Assembly: GCF_009495355.1 (NCBI RefSeq)
Contig: NZ_VZAD01000040.1
Coordinates: 1-64,000 of the forward strand
From: Segatella copri
GTDB lineage: Bacteria; Bacteroidota; Bacteroidia; Bacteroidales; Bacteroidaceae
Direction: 5' to 3'
Length of the DNA stretch: 64,000 nt
The position numbers and the translations under genes are program-made. The notes beneath the pieces were generated by a model that worked only from the letters and a program-made list of their open reading frames with translations, made no database searches and was not told where the DNA came from. Shown piece after piece: positions 35,742 through 46,161 of this stretch (position 1 is the first letter of the stretch; every line of letters starts with the position of its first letter).

Positions 35742-37880
35742 TTATAATTGCTTCATCGACAGGGCGATACGTTTGCGCTTCAGGTCGACTTCTGTCACCC
35801 TGACCATCACGTGCTCGTGGAGTTTTACCACTTCTGAAGGGTCGCTCACATAGCGGTTGGCCATTTGTGAGACATGAACCAAACCGTCATTGTGGACACC
35901 TATATCAACAAAGGCACCAAACTTAGTGATGTTGGTCACGATGCCCGGTACTACCATGCCTACTTGCAAGTCCTCAATGGTCTTGATGGAGGCATCAAAC
36001 TCAAACTTCTCTACCTCGCCTCGTGGATCAAGTCCGGGTTTATCGAGCTCGGCCATGATATCAGTAAGCGTAGGCATGCCTACTTCACCACTCACATACT
36101 TCCGTATGTCTATCTTTTTCTGCAAGGCTTTGTCCTCTACCAGTTGCTTTACCGTCACACCCTGATCTTTGGCCATGGTCTCTACAAGAGAGTAACGCTC
36201 AGGGTGAACGGCGCTGTTGTCCAAAGGATTTCTTGCTCCTGGGATGCGGAGGAAACCGGCACACTGCTCATAAGCCGAAGGACCTAAGCGCGGCACTTTC
36301 TTCAGTTGGGCACGAGAGGAGAACGCACCATTCTCACGACGATACTCCACAATATTCTTCGCCAATGTGGGACCGAGACCACTCACATAGGTGAGCAGAT
36401 GCTGAGAGGCTGTATTGAGATTGACACCCACCGAGTTCACGCAGCTCATCACTACCGAGTCGAGGCTCTTCTTCAACTGACTCTGGTCCACATCATGCTG
36501 ATACTGCCCCACTCCGATGCTCTTGGGGTCGATCTTCACCAACTCAGCCAAAGGGTCCATCAGTCTTCTGCCGATAGAAACCGCTCCACGCACCGTCACA
36601 TCCTCATCAGGAAACTCCTCGCGGGCAATCTTGGAGGCAGAATAGATAGAGGCTCCATCCTCGCTTACCACATAGACATCTACCGGATGCTCAAAATCTA
36701 TCTCGTTCAGCCACTCACTGGTTTCCCTGCTTGCCGTTCCGTTGCCTACCGCCATGGCCTCAACCTGATACTGGCGCACCATGCGCTTCATGGCAGCAGT
36801 GGCCTCCATGCGCTTGCTGCGGGGAGGATGCGGATAGACGATCTCATGATGCACAAGATTGCCCTGGGCGTCAAGACATGCTGTCTTGCATCCATTGGCA
36901 AAGCCTGGGTCGACAGCCATGACACGCTTCTGTCCAAGAGGTGCTGCCAAGAGCAACTGGCGCAGGTTCTCTGCAAAGACAACGATTGCCTCCTCATCGG
37001 CCTTCTGCTTGCTCTGAGCTGCAAACTCAGTCTCGATACTGGGTTTCAACAAGCGCTTGAATGCATCATCGACAGCCTCGCCTACCAGAGTTTGGCACTC
37101 GCCAAAGCCATGAACATAATGACGTTTCAGTTTGGAGATGCAAGTTTCTTCATCTGCAGATATGCTGACACGCAGGAAACCTGCCGCCTCTCCACGACGC
37201 ATGGCCAACAAACGATGGGAAGAACAACGTTTCAATGGTTCCGAGAAGTCGAAATAATCGGAGAAGCGCTGGGCATCTTCCTCGTCTTTCTTCTTTGCCA
37301 CCACCTTTGAGGTGATGATGGCGCCACGACGGAACTCACCTCGTATCTGGTTGCGGCTCTGCTCATTCTCGCTTACCGTCTCGGCTATAATGTCCTTAGC
37401 TCCCTGGAGCGCAGCCTCTACATCGCTCACCTTGTCACCCACGAACTTGCGGGCAGCCTGCTCGGGATTACGTTCGCGCTGAAGCAGGAGAAGCTGTGCC
37501 AACGGTTCAAGACCCTGTTCGCGAGCCACCTGTGCACGAGTACGACGCTTGGGCTTAAAAGGCAGATAGATGTCTTCCAGCTCTGTGGCATCCCAACAGT
37601 TGTCGATGCGCTGCTGCAACTCTGCCGAAAGCTTGCCTTGATCGTCTATGGTCTTCAGGATGGTTTCCTTGCGCTTCGCCATCTCCTTATATTTCTCGTT
37701 GGCCTGAGCCACCGCCTCTATCTTCACCTCGTCCATGTTGCCGGTTTTCTCCTTACGGTAGCGGGAGATGAAGGGAATAGTACAACCTTCCTCAAGCAAC
37801 TCTAATGTATTTTCGACTGCTTTCTCGCTCAAAGCAAGAGCAGCCGCAATCATCTTTGAAAATGGATTCATTTCTTGCAT
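35742..37880 (-). CDS. tex: Tex family S1 RNA-binding protein
   Basis: The 712-aa protein shows the Tex layout. An N-terminal helical region includes TIPFISRYRKEKTGNMDE. A YqgF/RNase H-like domain follows around 320-450 (RVMAVDPGFANGCKTA). Helix-hairpin-helix repeats lie around 490-560 (LLTYVSGLGPTLAKNIVEYR). The C-terminal S1 domain spans about 635-710 (TKFGAFVDIGVHNDGLVHVSQM). Tex is a cytoplasmic transcription-associated nucleic-acid-binding protein. ATG codons at 37880 and 37871 are both possible starts. Its promoter overlaps the terminator of the preceding kinase gene. Confidence 0.95.
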   Translation of the reverse strand: MQEMNPFSKMIAAALALSEKAVENTLELLEEGCTIPFISRYRKEKTGNMDEVKIEAVAQANEKYKEMAKRKETILKTIDDQGKLSAELQQRIDNCWDATELEDIYLPFKPKRRTRAQVAREQGLEPLAQLLLLQRERNPEQAARKFVGDKVSDVEAALQGAKDIIAETVSENEQSRNQIRGEFRRGAIITSKVVAKKKDEEDAQRFSDYFDFSEPLKRCSSHRLLAMRRGEAAGFLRVSISADEETCISKLKRHYVHGFGECQTLVGEAVDDAFKRLLKPSIETEFAAQSKQKADEEAIVVFAENLRQLLLAAPLGQKRVMAVDPGFANGCKTACLDAQGNLVHHEIVYPHPPRSKRMEATAAMKRMVRQYQVEAMAVGNGTASRETSEWLNEIDFEHPVDVYVVSEDGASIYSASKIAREEFPDEDVTVRGAVSIGRRLMDPLAELVKIDPKSIGVGQYQHDVDQSQLKKSLDSVVMSCVNSVGVNLNTASQHLLTYVSGLGPTLAKNIVEYRRENGAFSSRAQLKKVPRLGPSAYEQCAGFLRIPGARNPLDNSAVHPERYSLVETMAKDQGVTVKQLVEDKALQKKIDIRKYVSGEVGMPTLTDIMAELDKPGLDPRGEVEKFEFDASIKTIEDLQVGMVVPGIVTNITKFGAFVDIGVHNDGLVHVSQMANRYVSDPSEVVKLHEHVMVRVTEVDLKRKRIALSMKQL

Positions 37881-37895
37881 TTATTTATTGTAATG

Positions 37896-37927
37896 CAAAG
37901 ATACAAGAAAAAAGTCGCAAAGACAAA
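37896..37927 (-). promoter_or_regulatory. tex promoter inside the upstream terminator
   Basis: On the minus strand TTTG at 37924-37927, a 20-nt spacer and TATCTTTG at 37896-37903 are a full consensus match. The -33 element lies in the loop of the kinase-operon terminator hairpin (37909-37944). Confidence 0.6.
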
Positions 37928-37946
37928 TCTCCTTGCGACTTTTTCT
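37905..37946 (-). terminator. intrinsic terminator of the kinase/regulator operon
   Basis: A perfect 12-bp stem AAAAAGTCGCAA/TTGCGACTTTTT (37909-37920 with 37933-37944) has a 12-nt loop and a T run on the minus strand. It sits 21 bp after the kinase stop codon. Confidence 0.85.
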
Positions 37947-37966
37947 GTTTTTAGCATTACTTATCA

Positions 37967-39433
37967 TTACTTCTTGATGGTAAACTCGAACTTCAATCCT
38001 CCTTCGGGCAGATTGGCTGCCCGAATGGTTCCTCCATGCAGCAATACCGAGTTTTTCACGATGGCAAGTCCCAGCCCTGTACCTCCCATCTTACGGCTGC
38101 GCCCCTTGTCCACACGATAGAAACGCTCAAAGATGCGAGCCAAATGCTCCTGAGGCACTCCCTGTCCGTTGTCTCGGAAAATGAAATGCCACTTATTGCC
38201 AACCTCTTTGCCTTCCAGGGTGATGGTTGTTTCTTCACCGGCATAGGCTATGGCATTATCGGTAAGGTTGCGGAAGATGCTGTAAAGCATACTTCGGTTT
38301 CCCTTCACCACGATGTGCTCGGGCAACAGGTTATGAAAACTCATCTTGCGCTCCTCGCGCTCAAGGGCGGTTTCTCTCATAATGTCGCTGGCCAACTGAG
38401 TGATGTCTACCGCCTCGAAATCTATCATGTCGGAGCCATCGTCCAGACGGTTGAGTGTGGAAATATCACGTAAGAGCGAAGTGAGTCTTTCACTCTGGGC
38501 ATAACAGCGCTGCAAGAACTGCTGCTTCATATCTTCGCTGATACGGGGATTGTCGATAATGGTCTCCAAATAGCCCTGTATACTTGCCACTGGTGTCTTC
38601 AGTTCATGGGCTATGTTTTGGGTAAGCTGCCGTTTCAGGATATCCTGTTCCTTGCGCGTGGTCTGTATTCGCTTGTACATCTTGATGATGCGCTCGGCAA
38701 TCTCGCCCAGCTCATCGTTGGGGAAAGTCGCCAGGTCTTCTATCTCAAGACTCTCATTATGGTCGGCTTTATAGGCAAAGATACGCAACTTGGCCACATT
38801 CTTTCCCAAGCGATGCATAAACCGATAAAGCACAATGGTAAGGAGTATGATAGCAAAGATGGCAAACCAAATGTAATGCTGGTCGGCCTTCAACGACTTA
38901 GAGAGATCGTTGTTATAAGGCAAAGCGCTTCGGATGATAATGGAATCGGCAGGAAAATAAGTAGCCACATAGAAGTAATCATGCTTCAGGGTTTTCGACT
39001 GTCGCTCCACACTCGAGCCCTGTCCTGTCCTCAATGCCTCCTGTATCTCCTTTCGGTTGAGGTGATTGGAGAAATGATCGAAGTCGTTTCGCATATTGTC
39101 GTACACCACCTTGCCGTCGGGACGAATCAGGGTAATACGCAAGTCCTTACTCTCGTGTTCTCTTATAAAAACATTCAGCTTGTCGCGTGCCACATCTACT
39201 GCCTTTCCGCTACTGTCGCTCAGAATGATTCCCTTGTCGTGAGCCAACGACAAATCTTCCTCTAAAAGGGCATTGTAGTTGCTCAACTTCAACGTGAGCG
39301 TGCTTATCTTGAACTGTTTCTCGCGAGCCTGCTGAAAGATGATAAAGCTGACTGCGAACACCAAGAACACAGCCAACACCACGAAATAGAGCCGACGCCC
39401 AAGCTTCGACTTTTTTTCTTTAAATTCATACAT
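37967..39433 (-). CDS. sensor histidine kinase
   Basis: The protein has 488 aa. Transmembrane helices at about 15-34 and 187-204 flank a periplasmic sensor domain of about 150 residues. A HAMP-like linker follows. The HisKA dimerisation domain has phospho-acceptor His276 in QNIAHELKTPVASIQGYLET. The HATPase domain has N-box DNAIAYA, G1 FRDNGQGVP and G2 GGTGLGLAIV. It is the second gene after a PhoB/OmpR-type response regulator (20 bp gap), forming a two-component pair. The layout resembles PhoR-type kinases, but the signal is unknown. Confidence 0.94.
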   Translation of the reverse strand: MYEFKEKKSKLGRRLYFVVLAVFLVFAVSFIIFQQAREKQFKISTLTLKLSNYNALLEEDLSLAHDKGIILSDSSGKAVDVARDKLNVFIREHESKDLRITLIRPDGKVVYDNMRNDFDHFSNHLNRKEIQEALRTGQGSSVERQSKTLKHDYFYVATYFPADSIIIRSALPYNNDLSKSLKADQHYIWFAIFAIILLTIVLYRFMHRLGKNVAKLRIFAYKADHNESLEIEDLATFPNDELGEIAERIIKMYKRIQTTRKEQDILKRQLTQNIAHELKTPVASIQGYLETIIDNPRISEDMKQQFLQRCYAQSERLTSLLRDISTLNRLDDGSDMIDFEAVDITQLASDIMRETALEREERKMSFHNLLPEHIVVKGNRSMLYSIFRNLTDNAIAYAGEETTITLEGKEVGNKWHFIFRDNGQGVPQEHLARIFERFYRVDKGRSRKMGGTGLGLAIVKNSVLLHGGTIRAANLPEGGLKFEFTIKK

Positions 39434-39453
39434 ATCTCCACCTTATTATTATA

Positions 39454-40149
39454 TTATGCGTCGAAATAATAACCGAATCCCAAACGGGTAACGATACACT
39501 TGGCAAACTTGCCTATCTTCTTGCGCATACGTGTGATGTTGACATCCACCGTACGGTCGAGAACCAACACATCCTTGGGCCATACGCGGTCGATGAGTTC
39601 CTGACGCGAAAAGACTCTTCCGCGCTCCTCCAACAACAGACGAAGCAACTCAAACTCTGTCTTGGTGAATGGCACGTCCTCTCCGTCCACACTCACCGAC
39701 TTTTTGTCGAGATTGAGCAACAGGCCCTGATAACTGATGACTGCCGGTTCCTCTGCTCCTTCCAACCTGCTGGCTGTACGGCGCAACACGGCACGCACCC
39801 TAACCATTACCTCACGGATAGAGAATGGTTTGGAGATATAATCATCGGCACCCAGGTTGAAGCCTGTCACCGTGTCGTTTTCCGTATCACGAGCTGTAAG
39901 GAAGATAATAGGAATATGGGCCGTCACCTCACTGTTCTTCAGTTGCTTGGCAAGCTGAAAACCGCTCATTCCTCCCATCATCACATCGAGGAGCAGGAGA
40001 TTGTAAGACGCAATGTCTTTCTCCAAAGCCTCTTCTGACGAATTGGCGGTCTCTACCTGATAACCTTCAGTCTCAAGATTGAACTTCAGGATTTCACAGA
40101 GATCCTGCTCGTCGTCGACTACTAATATTCTGCTGTCTTTTTCGTCCAT
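39454..40149 (-). CDS. OmpR/PhoB-type response regulator
   Basis: The protein has 231 aa from ATG 40149. The frame is open to 40203, but a -7 element at 40176-40183 lies inside that extension, so 40149 is the real start. The receiver domain starts MDEKDSRILVVDDEQDL with phospho-acceptor Asp55 in LLLLDVMMGG. FLTARD and the Lys switch in YISKPFS complete it. The C-terminal winged helix (about 130-231) has the usual RELIDRVWPKD and NITRMRKKIG motifs. It is paired with the downstream histidine kinase; target genes are unknown. Confidence 0.95.
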   Translation of the reverse strand: MDEKDSRILVVDDEQDLCEILKFNLETEGYQVETANSSEEALEKDIASYNLLLLDVMMGGMSGFQLAKQLKNSEVTAHIPIIFLTARDTENDTVTGFNLGADDYISKPFSIREVMVRVRAVLRRTASRLEGAEEPAVISYQGLLLNLDKKSVSVDGEDVPFTKTEFELLRLLLEERGRVFSRQELIDRVWPKDVLVLDRTVDVNITRMRKKIGKFAKCIVTRLGFGYYFDA

Positions 40150-40175
40150 AATCGAAACATTTAATATTACGGGGG

Positions 40176-40183
40176 CAAAGTTA
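40176..40183 (-). promoter_or_regulatory. -7 element of the two-component operon
   Basis: It reads TAACTTTG on the minus strand, 27 bp before ATG 40149. No clear -33 element is seen. Confidence 0.5.
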
Positions 40184-40238
40184 CAACTTTTATTTTGTAA
40201 CATGCGTTACATTTGATTACAATTCTATGTCATTTTAC

Positions 40239-40573
40239 CAAAAAGCAAAAGGGGAAACCTACCATCCCTGGCCAGTTCCCCCATATATATAGTTCTCAAA
40301 ACACTTTCTAATTGCTAAACACTTAATTTTATTCAAAAAACGAGAAGAGAATAACATAGCAAAGAACACACATCGCCAACGAAATGCATCCCATGTAAGA
40401 GTAGATAAAAAAATACGTGGTACTGGTTTTACGGATTCACTCTGACTCTTTACTAATCTAACCCAAAAGAAAGGCCGAGCGAAAAAAACTCCAAACCACC
40501 TTTTACTAATACAACTTACATCGGCATGAATTCTCAAAATTCTTATCAATGGTTTCGCAACCATTCCATTGTC
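40239..40573 (-). ncRNA. discrete transcription unit of about 330 nt, ncRNA or small protein gene
   Basis: A -7 element TAATTTTG (40580-40587, minus strand) predicts a start near 40573. A hairpin with GGGGAA/TTCCCC (40251-40256 with 40276-40281) and a T-rich tail on the minus strand ends the unit near 40239. A 101-codon frame (40259-40564, MVAKPLIRILRIHADVSC...) fits inside. Its stop codon falls within the terminator hairpin, and its composition (W, R, F and S rich, no domain) is unlike a normal protein, so I favour a non-coding RNA. No tmRNA, RNase P or SRP RNA hallmarks are seen. Confidence 0.35.
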
Positions 40574-40579
40574 TGACTG

Positions 40580-40587
40580 CAAAATTA
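40580..40587 (-). promoter_or_regulatory. -7 element of the 330-nt unit
   Basis: It reads TAATTTTG on the minus strand, matching TAnnTTTG. A TTTG at 40603-40606 would be a -33 with a short 15-nt spacer, so the match is partial. Confidence 0.4.
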
Positions 40588-40863
40588 CAAAAAAAAGCAA
40601 TACAAAACTCTTTTTTAGGTGGAAAAATTGTGTTTTACGGGTATTTTTTAACTTATTTAATGTTTTTAGCCCCTTATACAACTACTAAGTACCTCCAAAA
40701 ACATCTATAAGCCTTTACTGGCGCTTAGGAGCTGTAAGTACCTCAACCTTCGCAAATAGAGAAGTGGAGTATATAAATAGTGTGCAAGGATGCACCTGCA
40801 GATGCTTTTAATTCTTTGGCCATTTGTTTTTAGTACTACAGAAAATTGTGTTTTAAGCAAGCT

Positions 40864-40962
40864 AAATCTATGTTCTAAAGTTTAGAACACAAGTTCGATA
40901 GTTTAGAACTTAAGTTCGAAAGTTTAGAACATAAGTTCGATAGTTTAGAACATAGATTTTTA
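40864..40962. repeat. 21-bp tandem array enclosed by a 16-bp inverted repeat
   Basis: Four units with an exact 21-bp period begin at 40879, 40900, 40921 and 40942, each opening AGTTTAGAAC and (units 1-3) continuing nnAAGTTCGA. Each of units 1-3 has GAAC...GTTC dyad symmetry, and unit 2 holds a perfect 12-bp palindrome (40906-40917). The 16 bp at 40864-40879 are the exact reverse complement of 40944-40959, so the array could fold into one large hairpin. A copy of the last unit and flank occurs at 56-95. The remaining gap DNA (40682-40863 and 40963-41170) shows no gene. Confidence 0.75.
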
Positions 40963-41193
40963 TAGGCCAAAAAACATTTACTCTAACTGCTTGTCCTACT
41001 GAGCACACCAAGACCAACAACAAGAAAGGAAAACAGACCCTTTAAAAATAAAAAAGAGAAGAAAAAGAAGAAAAGGAGACTAAATGTATAAGAATGTGGT
41101 AAAAAAAGGAGCAAACCGCCAGATTTTATATTTTTTTAGCACAATGTTGCTAAATTAGCTACTAAAAAATTTCTTTGATTAATTCCTTATTCT

Positions 41194-41201
41194 TAATTTT
41201 G
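41194..41201 (+). promoter_or_regulatory. -7 element of the small HTH gene
   Basis: TAATTTTG lies 38 bp before ATG 41240. A TTTG at 41174-41177 gives a 16-nt spacer, shorter than usual. Confidence 0.45.
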
Positions 41202-41239
41202 CAATCGATAATACAATTTACACTTAATTATTTCAGAAA

Positions 41240-41482
41240 ATGGCAAAATATGGTATTAACGCCTTGGTCATTGGCGAACGAATAAAACAGGAACTCAAAA
41301 AACAAGGCAAGACTTCAGTTTGGCTCGCAGAGCAACTTGGTTGCCATCGTACCAATATATATAAGGTGTACGAAAGAGCCACTATAGATACAGGGCTGCT
41401 GTTCCATATCAGCAAGCTCCTGAGTTTTGATTTTTTCAAACTATACTCAGAATTACTTACACATCCTCAAGAGAGGGGATAA
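41240..41482 (+). CDS. small XRE-type helix-turn-helix protein, 80 aa
   Basis: An XRE-like DNA-binding fold covers most of the protein (IGERIKQELKKQGKTSVWLAEQLGCHRTNIYKVYERATIDTGLLFHISKLL). The recognition helix is CHRTNIYKVYER. There is no second domain, and no partner gene lies next to it, so it is unlikely to be an antitoxin. It has its own promoter and a strong terminator. It lies 280 bp from the 21-bp repeat array; a link between them is speculation. Confidence 0.75.
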   Translation: MAKYGINALVIGERIKQELKKQGKTSVWLAEQLGCHRTNIYKVYERATIDTGLLFHISKLLSFDFFKLYSELLTHPQERG

Positions 41483-41538
41483 AATAGACAGTTATAATTT
41501 TCCTAGAATAACTTGCAGAGTCCGCAAGGACAAAGCGA

Positions 41539-41576
41539 AAGTGAGATTTGCCGTGAGGCAAGTCTCACTTTTTTAT
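41539..41576 (+). terminator. intrinsic terminator of the small HTH gene
   Basis: A 14-bp stem (41539-41552 with 41557-41570, one G-T pair) closes on a GTGA tetraloop and is followed by TTTTTTATTG. Confidence 0.85.
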
Positions 41577-41580
41577 TGTC

Positions 41581-41630
41581 CTATAAAAAGAGGTAGTACT
41601 TACTTTGCCAATGTAAGCACTACCTCTTTA
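41581..41630 (-). terminator. intrinsic terminator of icd
   Basis: A 17-bp stem AAAGAGGTAGTACTTAC with its complement (one mismatch) spans about 41587-41628. On the minus strand CTTTTTATAGG follows. It is convergent with the HTH-gene terminator. Confidence 0.8.
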
Positions 41631-41663
41631 GGAACTACTATTTATATTCTTATTCTATCATGA

Positions 41664-42875
41664 CTATGCCAAGCGCTTCTCAAGGCGCTCACGAATGGCA
41701 GCAATAAAGCCAGCAGAATTGACTGCCTTGGCCTCTACACCTTCCATCAGGTTGACAAGGTCCTTGGTGGCTATTCCGTCATTCAGAGTATCGAAGCAGG
41801 CAGCCTCAAGCTGATCGCCAAACTGCTGAAGAGCTTTGTTGCCATCCAGCTCACCACGCTTTCTCAGCGCTCCACTCCAGGCGAAGATGGTTGCCATTGG
41901 GTTGGTGGAAGTGTCCTCACCCTTCAGATAACGATAGTAGTGGCGTGTCACGGTACCATGAGCAGCCTCGTACTCGTACTTGCCATCGGGCGAAACCAAA
42001 ACGGAAGTCATCATAGCCAACGAACCGAAAGCTGTGCTGAGCATATCGCTCATCACGTCGCCATCATAGTTCTTACAAGCCCAGATAAAGCCTCCCTTAC
42101 TGCGGATAACACGAGCCACAGCATCGTCTATCAGAGTATAGAAATACTCTATGCCCAACTCGGCAAACTTCTCTTTATAGTCACTCTCGTACACCTCCTC
42201 GAAAATCTTACGGAACTGTGCGTCATAGGTCTTGGAGATGGTGTCCTTGGTGGCAAACCAAAGATCCTGCTTGGTGTCGATAGCAAACTTGAAACAGCTA
42301 TGCGCGAAGCTGCGGATACTCTTGTCCGTGTTGTGCATGCCCTGAATAACGCCAGCACCATCAAAGTTGTGGATTTCCACCTCTTGCTTCTTTCCACTCT
42401 TGCCCTCGAACACGAGTTTAGCCACTCCTGGCTCATCGGCACGAATCTCCACACTCTTGTATACATCACCATAAGCATGACGGGCAATGGTGATAGGCTT
42501 CTCCCAGTTCTTCACACATGGGTGGATGCTTGGAATGGTGATAGGTGCACGAAATACAGTTCCGTCCATGATGCTTCGGATGGTTCCGTTAGGACTTTTC
42601 CACATTTTGTGCAGCTTGTATTCATCCATACGCTGGGCATTAGGAGTAATCGTGGCACACTTTACTGCCACACCATATTTCTTGGCAGCCTCAGCAGAGT
42701 CGATGGTCACCTGATCGTTGGTCTGATCACGATAGGGCAAGCCCAAGTCATAATACTCAGTCTTGAGGTCGACGAAAGGCAATATCAGTTCATCCTTAAT
42801 CATCTTCCACAGGATGCGAGTCATCTCGTCACCGTCCATCTCCACCAAGGGAGTTGTCATTTGAATCTTTTCCAT
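41664..42875 (-). CDS. icd: isocitrate dehydrogenase (NADP+)
   Basis: The enzyme oxidatively decarboxylates isocitrate to 2-oxoglutarate. The 403-aa protein belongs to the eukaryote-like dimeric NADP-IDH subfamily (opening [17 protein letters not shown]). Substrate-phosphate residues lie in [16 protein letters not shown], and metal-binding Asp residues in [11 protein letters not shown] and [15 protein letters not shown]. The NADP-region motif [10 protein letters not shown] is present. It is a single gene with its own promoter (TAATTTTG at 42908-42915) and terminator. The 220-bp gap towards the thiamine operon holds no other gene I can support. Confidence 0.97.
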   Translation of the reverse strand: MEKIQMTTPLVEMDGDEMTRILWKMIKDELILPFVDLKTEYYDLGLPYRDQTNDQVTIDSAEAAKKYGVAVKCATITPNAQRMDEYKLHKMWKSPNGTIRSIMDGTVFRAPITIPSIHPCVKNWEKPITIARHAYGDVYKSVEIRADEPGVAKLVFEGKSGKKQEVEIHNFDGAGVIQGMHNTDKSIRSFAHSCFKFAIDTKQDLWFATKDTISKTYDAQFRKIFEEVYESDYKEKFAELGIEYFYTLIDDAVARVIRSKGGFIWACKNYDGDVMSDMLSTAFGSLAMMTSVLVSPDGKYEYEAAHGTVTRHYYRYLKGEDTSTNPMATIFAWSGALRKRGELDGNKALQQFGDQLEAACFDTLNDGIATKDLVNLMEGVEAKAVNSAGFIAAIRERLEKRLA

Positions 42876-42907
42876 AAGCTTTCTCTTGTTTTTTGATAAT
42901 TTGCTTG

Positions 42908-42915
42908 CAAAATTA
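42908..42915 (-). promoter_or_regulatory. -7 element of icd
   Basis: It reads TAATTTTG on the minus strand, 33 bp before the icd start codon. Confidence 0.45.
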
Positions 42916-43095
42916 CGAATAATATTTTAAAGAGAAACATATTTTCATGTTTTTCTTTCACAATGCCACATTTTTGTTGCGTATCCGGTTATTTTGAAGA
43001 ATACTTCTTTGAACTTTCTATCACAGAATAAGTCTGTACAAGAGGCGAAGGTTGGCAATACAAAGTCGCAGGTTGACGGCATCGTCTGAAAACCA

Positions 43096-43683
43096 TTAGA
43101 GGAGCAAGCGCAAAGTGTCGAGATATTCATCTACTCCGGCATCATTCATTCTGCTCCACACATCACCCAAGAAGGCGGCACCGCCAAAGCCCCAGGCTTT
43201 GATTTGCGGAATATGCGAAGAAGTAATGCCTCCCAACGCCACAACCTTATGGTCGATTGTACCGGCAACATGAGCCTGCTGCAAGTCGTTGTCGGTAAAG
43301 GAAGCCGAATATCCCTGCTTGGAGATACTGTCGAAGATGGGACTCAGAAAGACATAATCGCAATGTGGCTTTGCTGCCACAACCTCGTCGAGGCAATGAC
43401 AGGAACAAGACACATGCCCACGAAAACCCTCTGGGACATCGGGGCAACGACGGTTGAGATGAATGCCAAGAAGAGAGTACTCTGCGGCCAAAGAGAAATG
43501 TTCATGCACCACAATCCTGTTGTGCCAACGGCAAGGAATCTCGCTCAGCAAATGCCGGCAGTCCTCATACGAAGCCCCCGGCTTACGCAGATGAAGCACA
43601 TCCAGACCATGACAGAAAAGTCTGTCAATAAAAAGAGCCTCTCCCGACAGGAAGTCAGGAGAGGTTATCACGATCCATTTCAT
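43096..43683 (-). CDS. ThiE/TenI-like thiamine-phosphate-synthase family protein
   Basis: The 195-aa TIM-barrel protein has family landmarks LHLRKPGAS, GIHLNRRCPDVP, YVFLSPIFDSISKQGY and VVALGGITSSHI. It lacks the QLRxK and TTTK-type phosphate motifs seen in the other ThiE at 46162-46785. It therefore looks like the TenI/second-ThiE branch (thiazole tautomerase or unknown) rather than the main synthase. It is the last gene of the TPP-riboswitch operon, 12 bp after thi4. A role in handling the THI4 thiazole product is possible but inferred. Confidence 0.8.
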   Translation of the reverse strand: MKWIVITSPDFLSGEALFIDRLFCHGLDVLHLRKPGASYEDCRHLLSEIPCRWHNRIVVHEHFSLAAEYSLLGIHLNRRCPDVPEGFRGHVSCSCHCLDEVVAAKPHCDYVFLSPIFDSISKQGYSASFTDNDLQQAHVAGTIDHKVVALGGITSSHIPQIKAWGFGGAAFLGDVWSRMNDAGVDEYLDTLRLLL

Positions 43684-43695
43684 CCAGAACAGAAA

Positions 43696-44469
43696 TTACT
43701 TCTTCAACTTAGCGATGATAGCATCAGCCACCTTCTTACCAGAAAGCAACATACCACCAAAGATAGGTCCCATGCGTGGAGTGCCGGCAACAGCTGAAGA
43801 GGCCATACCGCATACATAAAGACCTGGATAAACCTCACGGGTTCCCTCTACTACCATGCGCTCGCCTTCTATCACATCCAGTGAACGCTCACCGATAACA
43901 CCACCCGTAGCAGTATCCAACTTGATTCCGTTCTTGCGGGCAACAACCTTGCACATCTCGCTGTCGTGACCCGTTCCGTCGATAACATACTTCGACATGA
44001 TGTTGAGAGGATCTACGTGCAAGCCTTCACGAAGCACTGGAGTCCAGTTGACAACCACACCACTTACCACATCATTCTTGAAGATGACATCCTCTACCGA
44101 GTAGCAGTTGAAAATAGTTGCACCAGCATGTACTGCATGATAAAGCAGCGAAGAGGTACTCTCCACAGAGTCGATAGTGTAAAGACCATCCTCGAAAGTC
44201 TCGTAGTTGATATCGAAGTCCTTTACGATGTGCATAGCCTCTTCCTGAATGACAATCTGGTTGAACATCATGGCACCGCCCCACATGCCGCCACCAGGAG
44301 AGAGTTTACGGTCAAACTGAGCTACCTTCAATCCTGCCTTAGCCAGATAATAAGCAGCAACAATACCAGAAGGACCTCCGCCAACAATGGCTACATCGAG
44401 ATCGAGATTACGCTGAAGTTTGTCAAAATAGGTACTGATAATACCTTTGGATACTTGTGTTTCAATCAT
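43696..44469 (-). CDS. thi4: THI4-type thiazole synthase (ADP-thiazole synthase)
   Basis: The 257-aa NAD-binding protein has a Rossmann motif VAIVGGGPSGIVAAYYLAKAG at about 26-46. THI4 blocks SPGGGMWGGAMMFNQIV (about 57-73), DGTGHDSEMCK (about 164-174) and GMASSAVAGTPRMGPIFGGM are also present. THI4 builds the thiazole from NAD and glycine. Yeast THI4 gives up its own cysteine sulfur, whereas archaeal and some anaerobe enzymes use free sulfide and are catalytic. The TGHD(168-169)...C173 segment is where the difference lies, but the alignment is not certain by eye. No thiG, thiH, thiS or thiF is in the operon, so THI4 probably replaces them. Confidence 0.93.
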   Translation of the reverse strand: MIETQVSKGIISTYFDKLQRNLDLDVAIVGGGPSGIVAAYYLAKAGLKVAQFDRKLSPGGGMWGGAMMFNQIVIQEEAMHIVKDFDINYETFEDGLYTIDSVESTSSLLYHAVHAGATIFNCYSVEDVIFKNDVVSGVVVNWTPVLREGLHVDPLNIMSKYVIDGTGHDSEMCKVVARKNGIKLDTATGGVIGERSLDVIEGERMVVEGTREVYPGLYVCGMASSAVAGTPRMGPIFGGMLLSGKKVADAIIAKLKK

Positions 44470-44548
44470 TTTTTTTAAAGTTTTTTATTTTTTGAAATAA
44501 GTTGATTCTAAATTCTCATTGCTCTCTGTTGCATTACAGAGTGTGCGT

Positions 44549-46138
<1,590 letters not shown>

Positions 46139-46161
46139 TTATAAGTTGTATTAGTTTGTAA

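Noticed and set aside
40565..40681. Upstream part of the 140-aa minus-strand ORF
   Set aside because: It lies before the predicted promoter and is a random open stretch; only 40239-40573 is likely transcribed.
40864..40962. CRISPR array
   Set aside because: The units are directly adjacent, with no unique spacers between them and no cas genes nearby.
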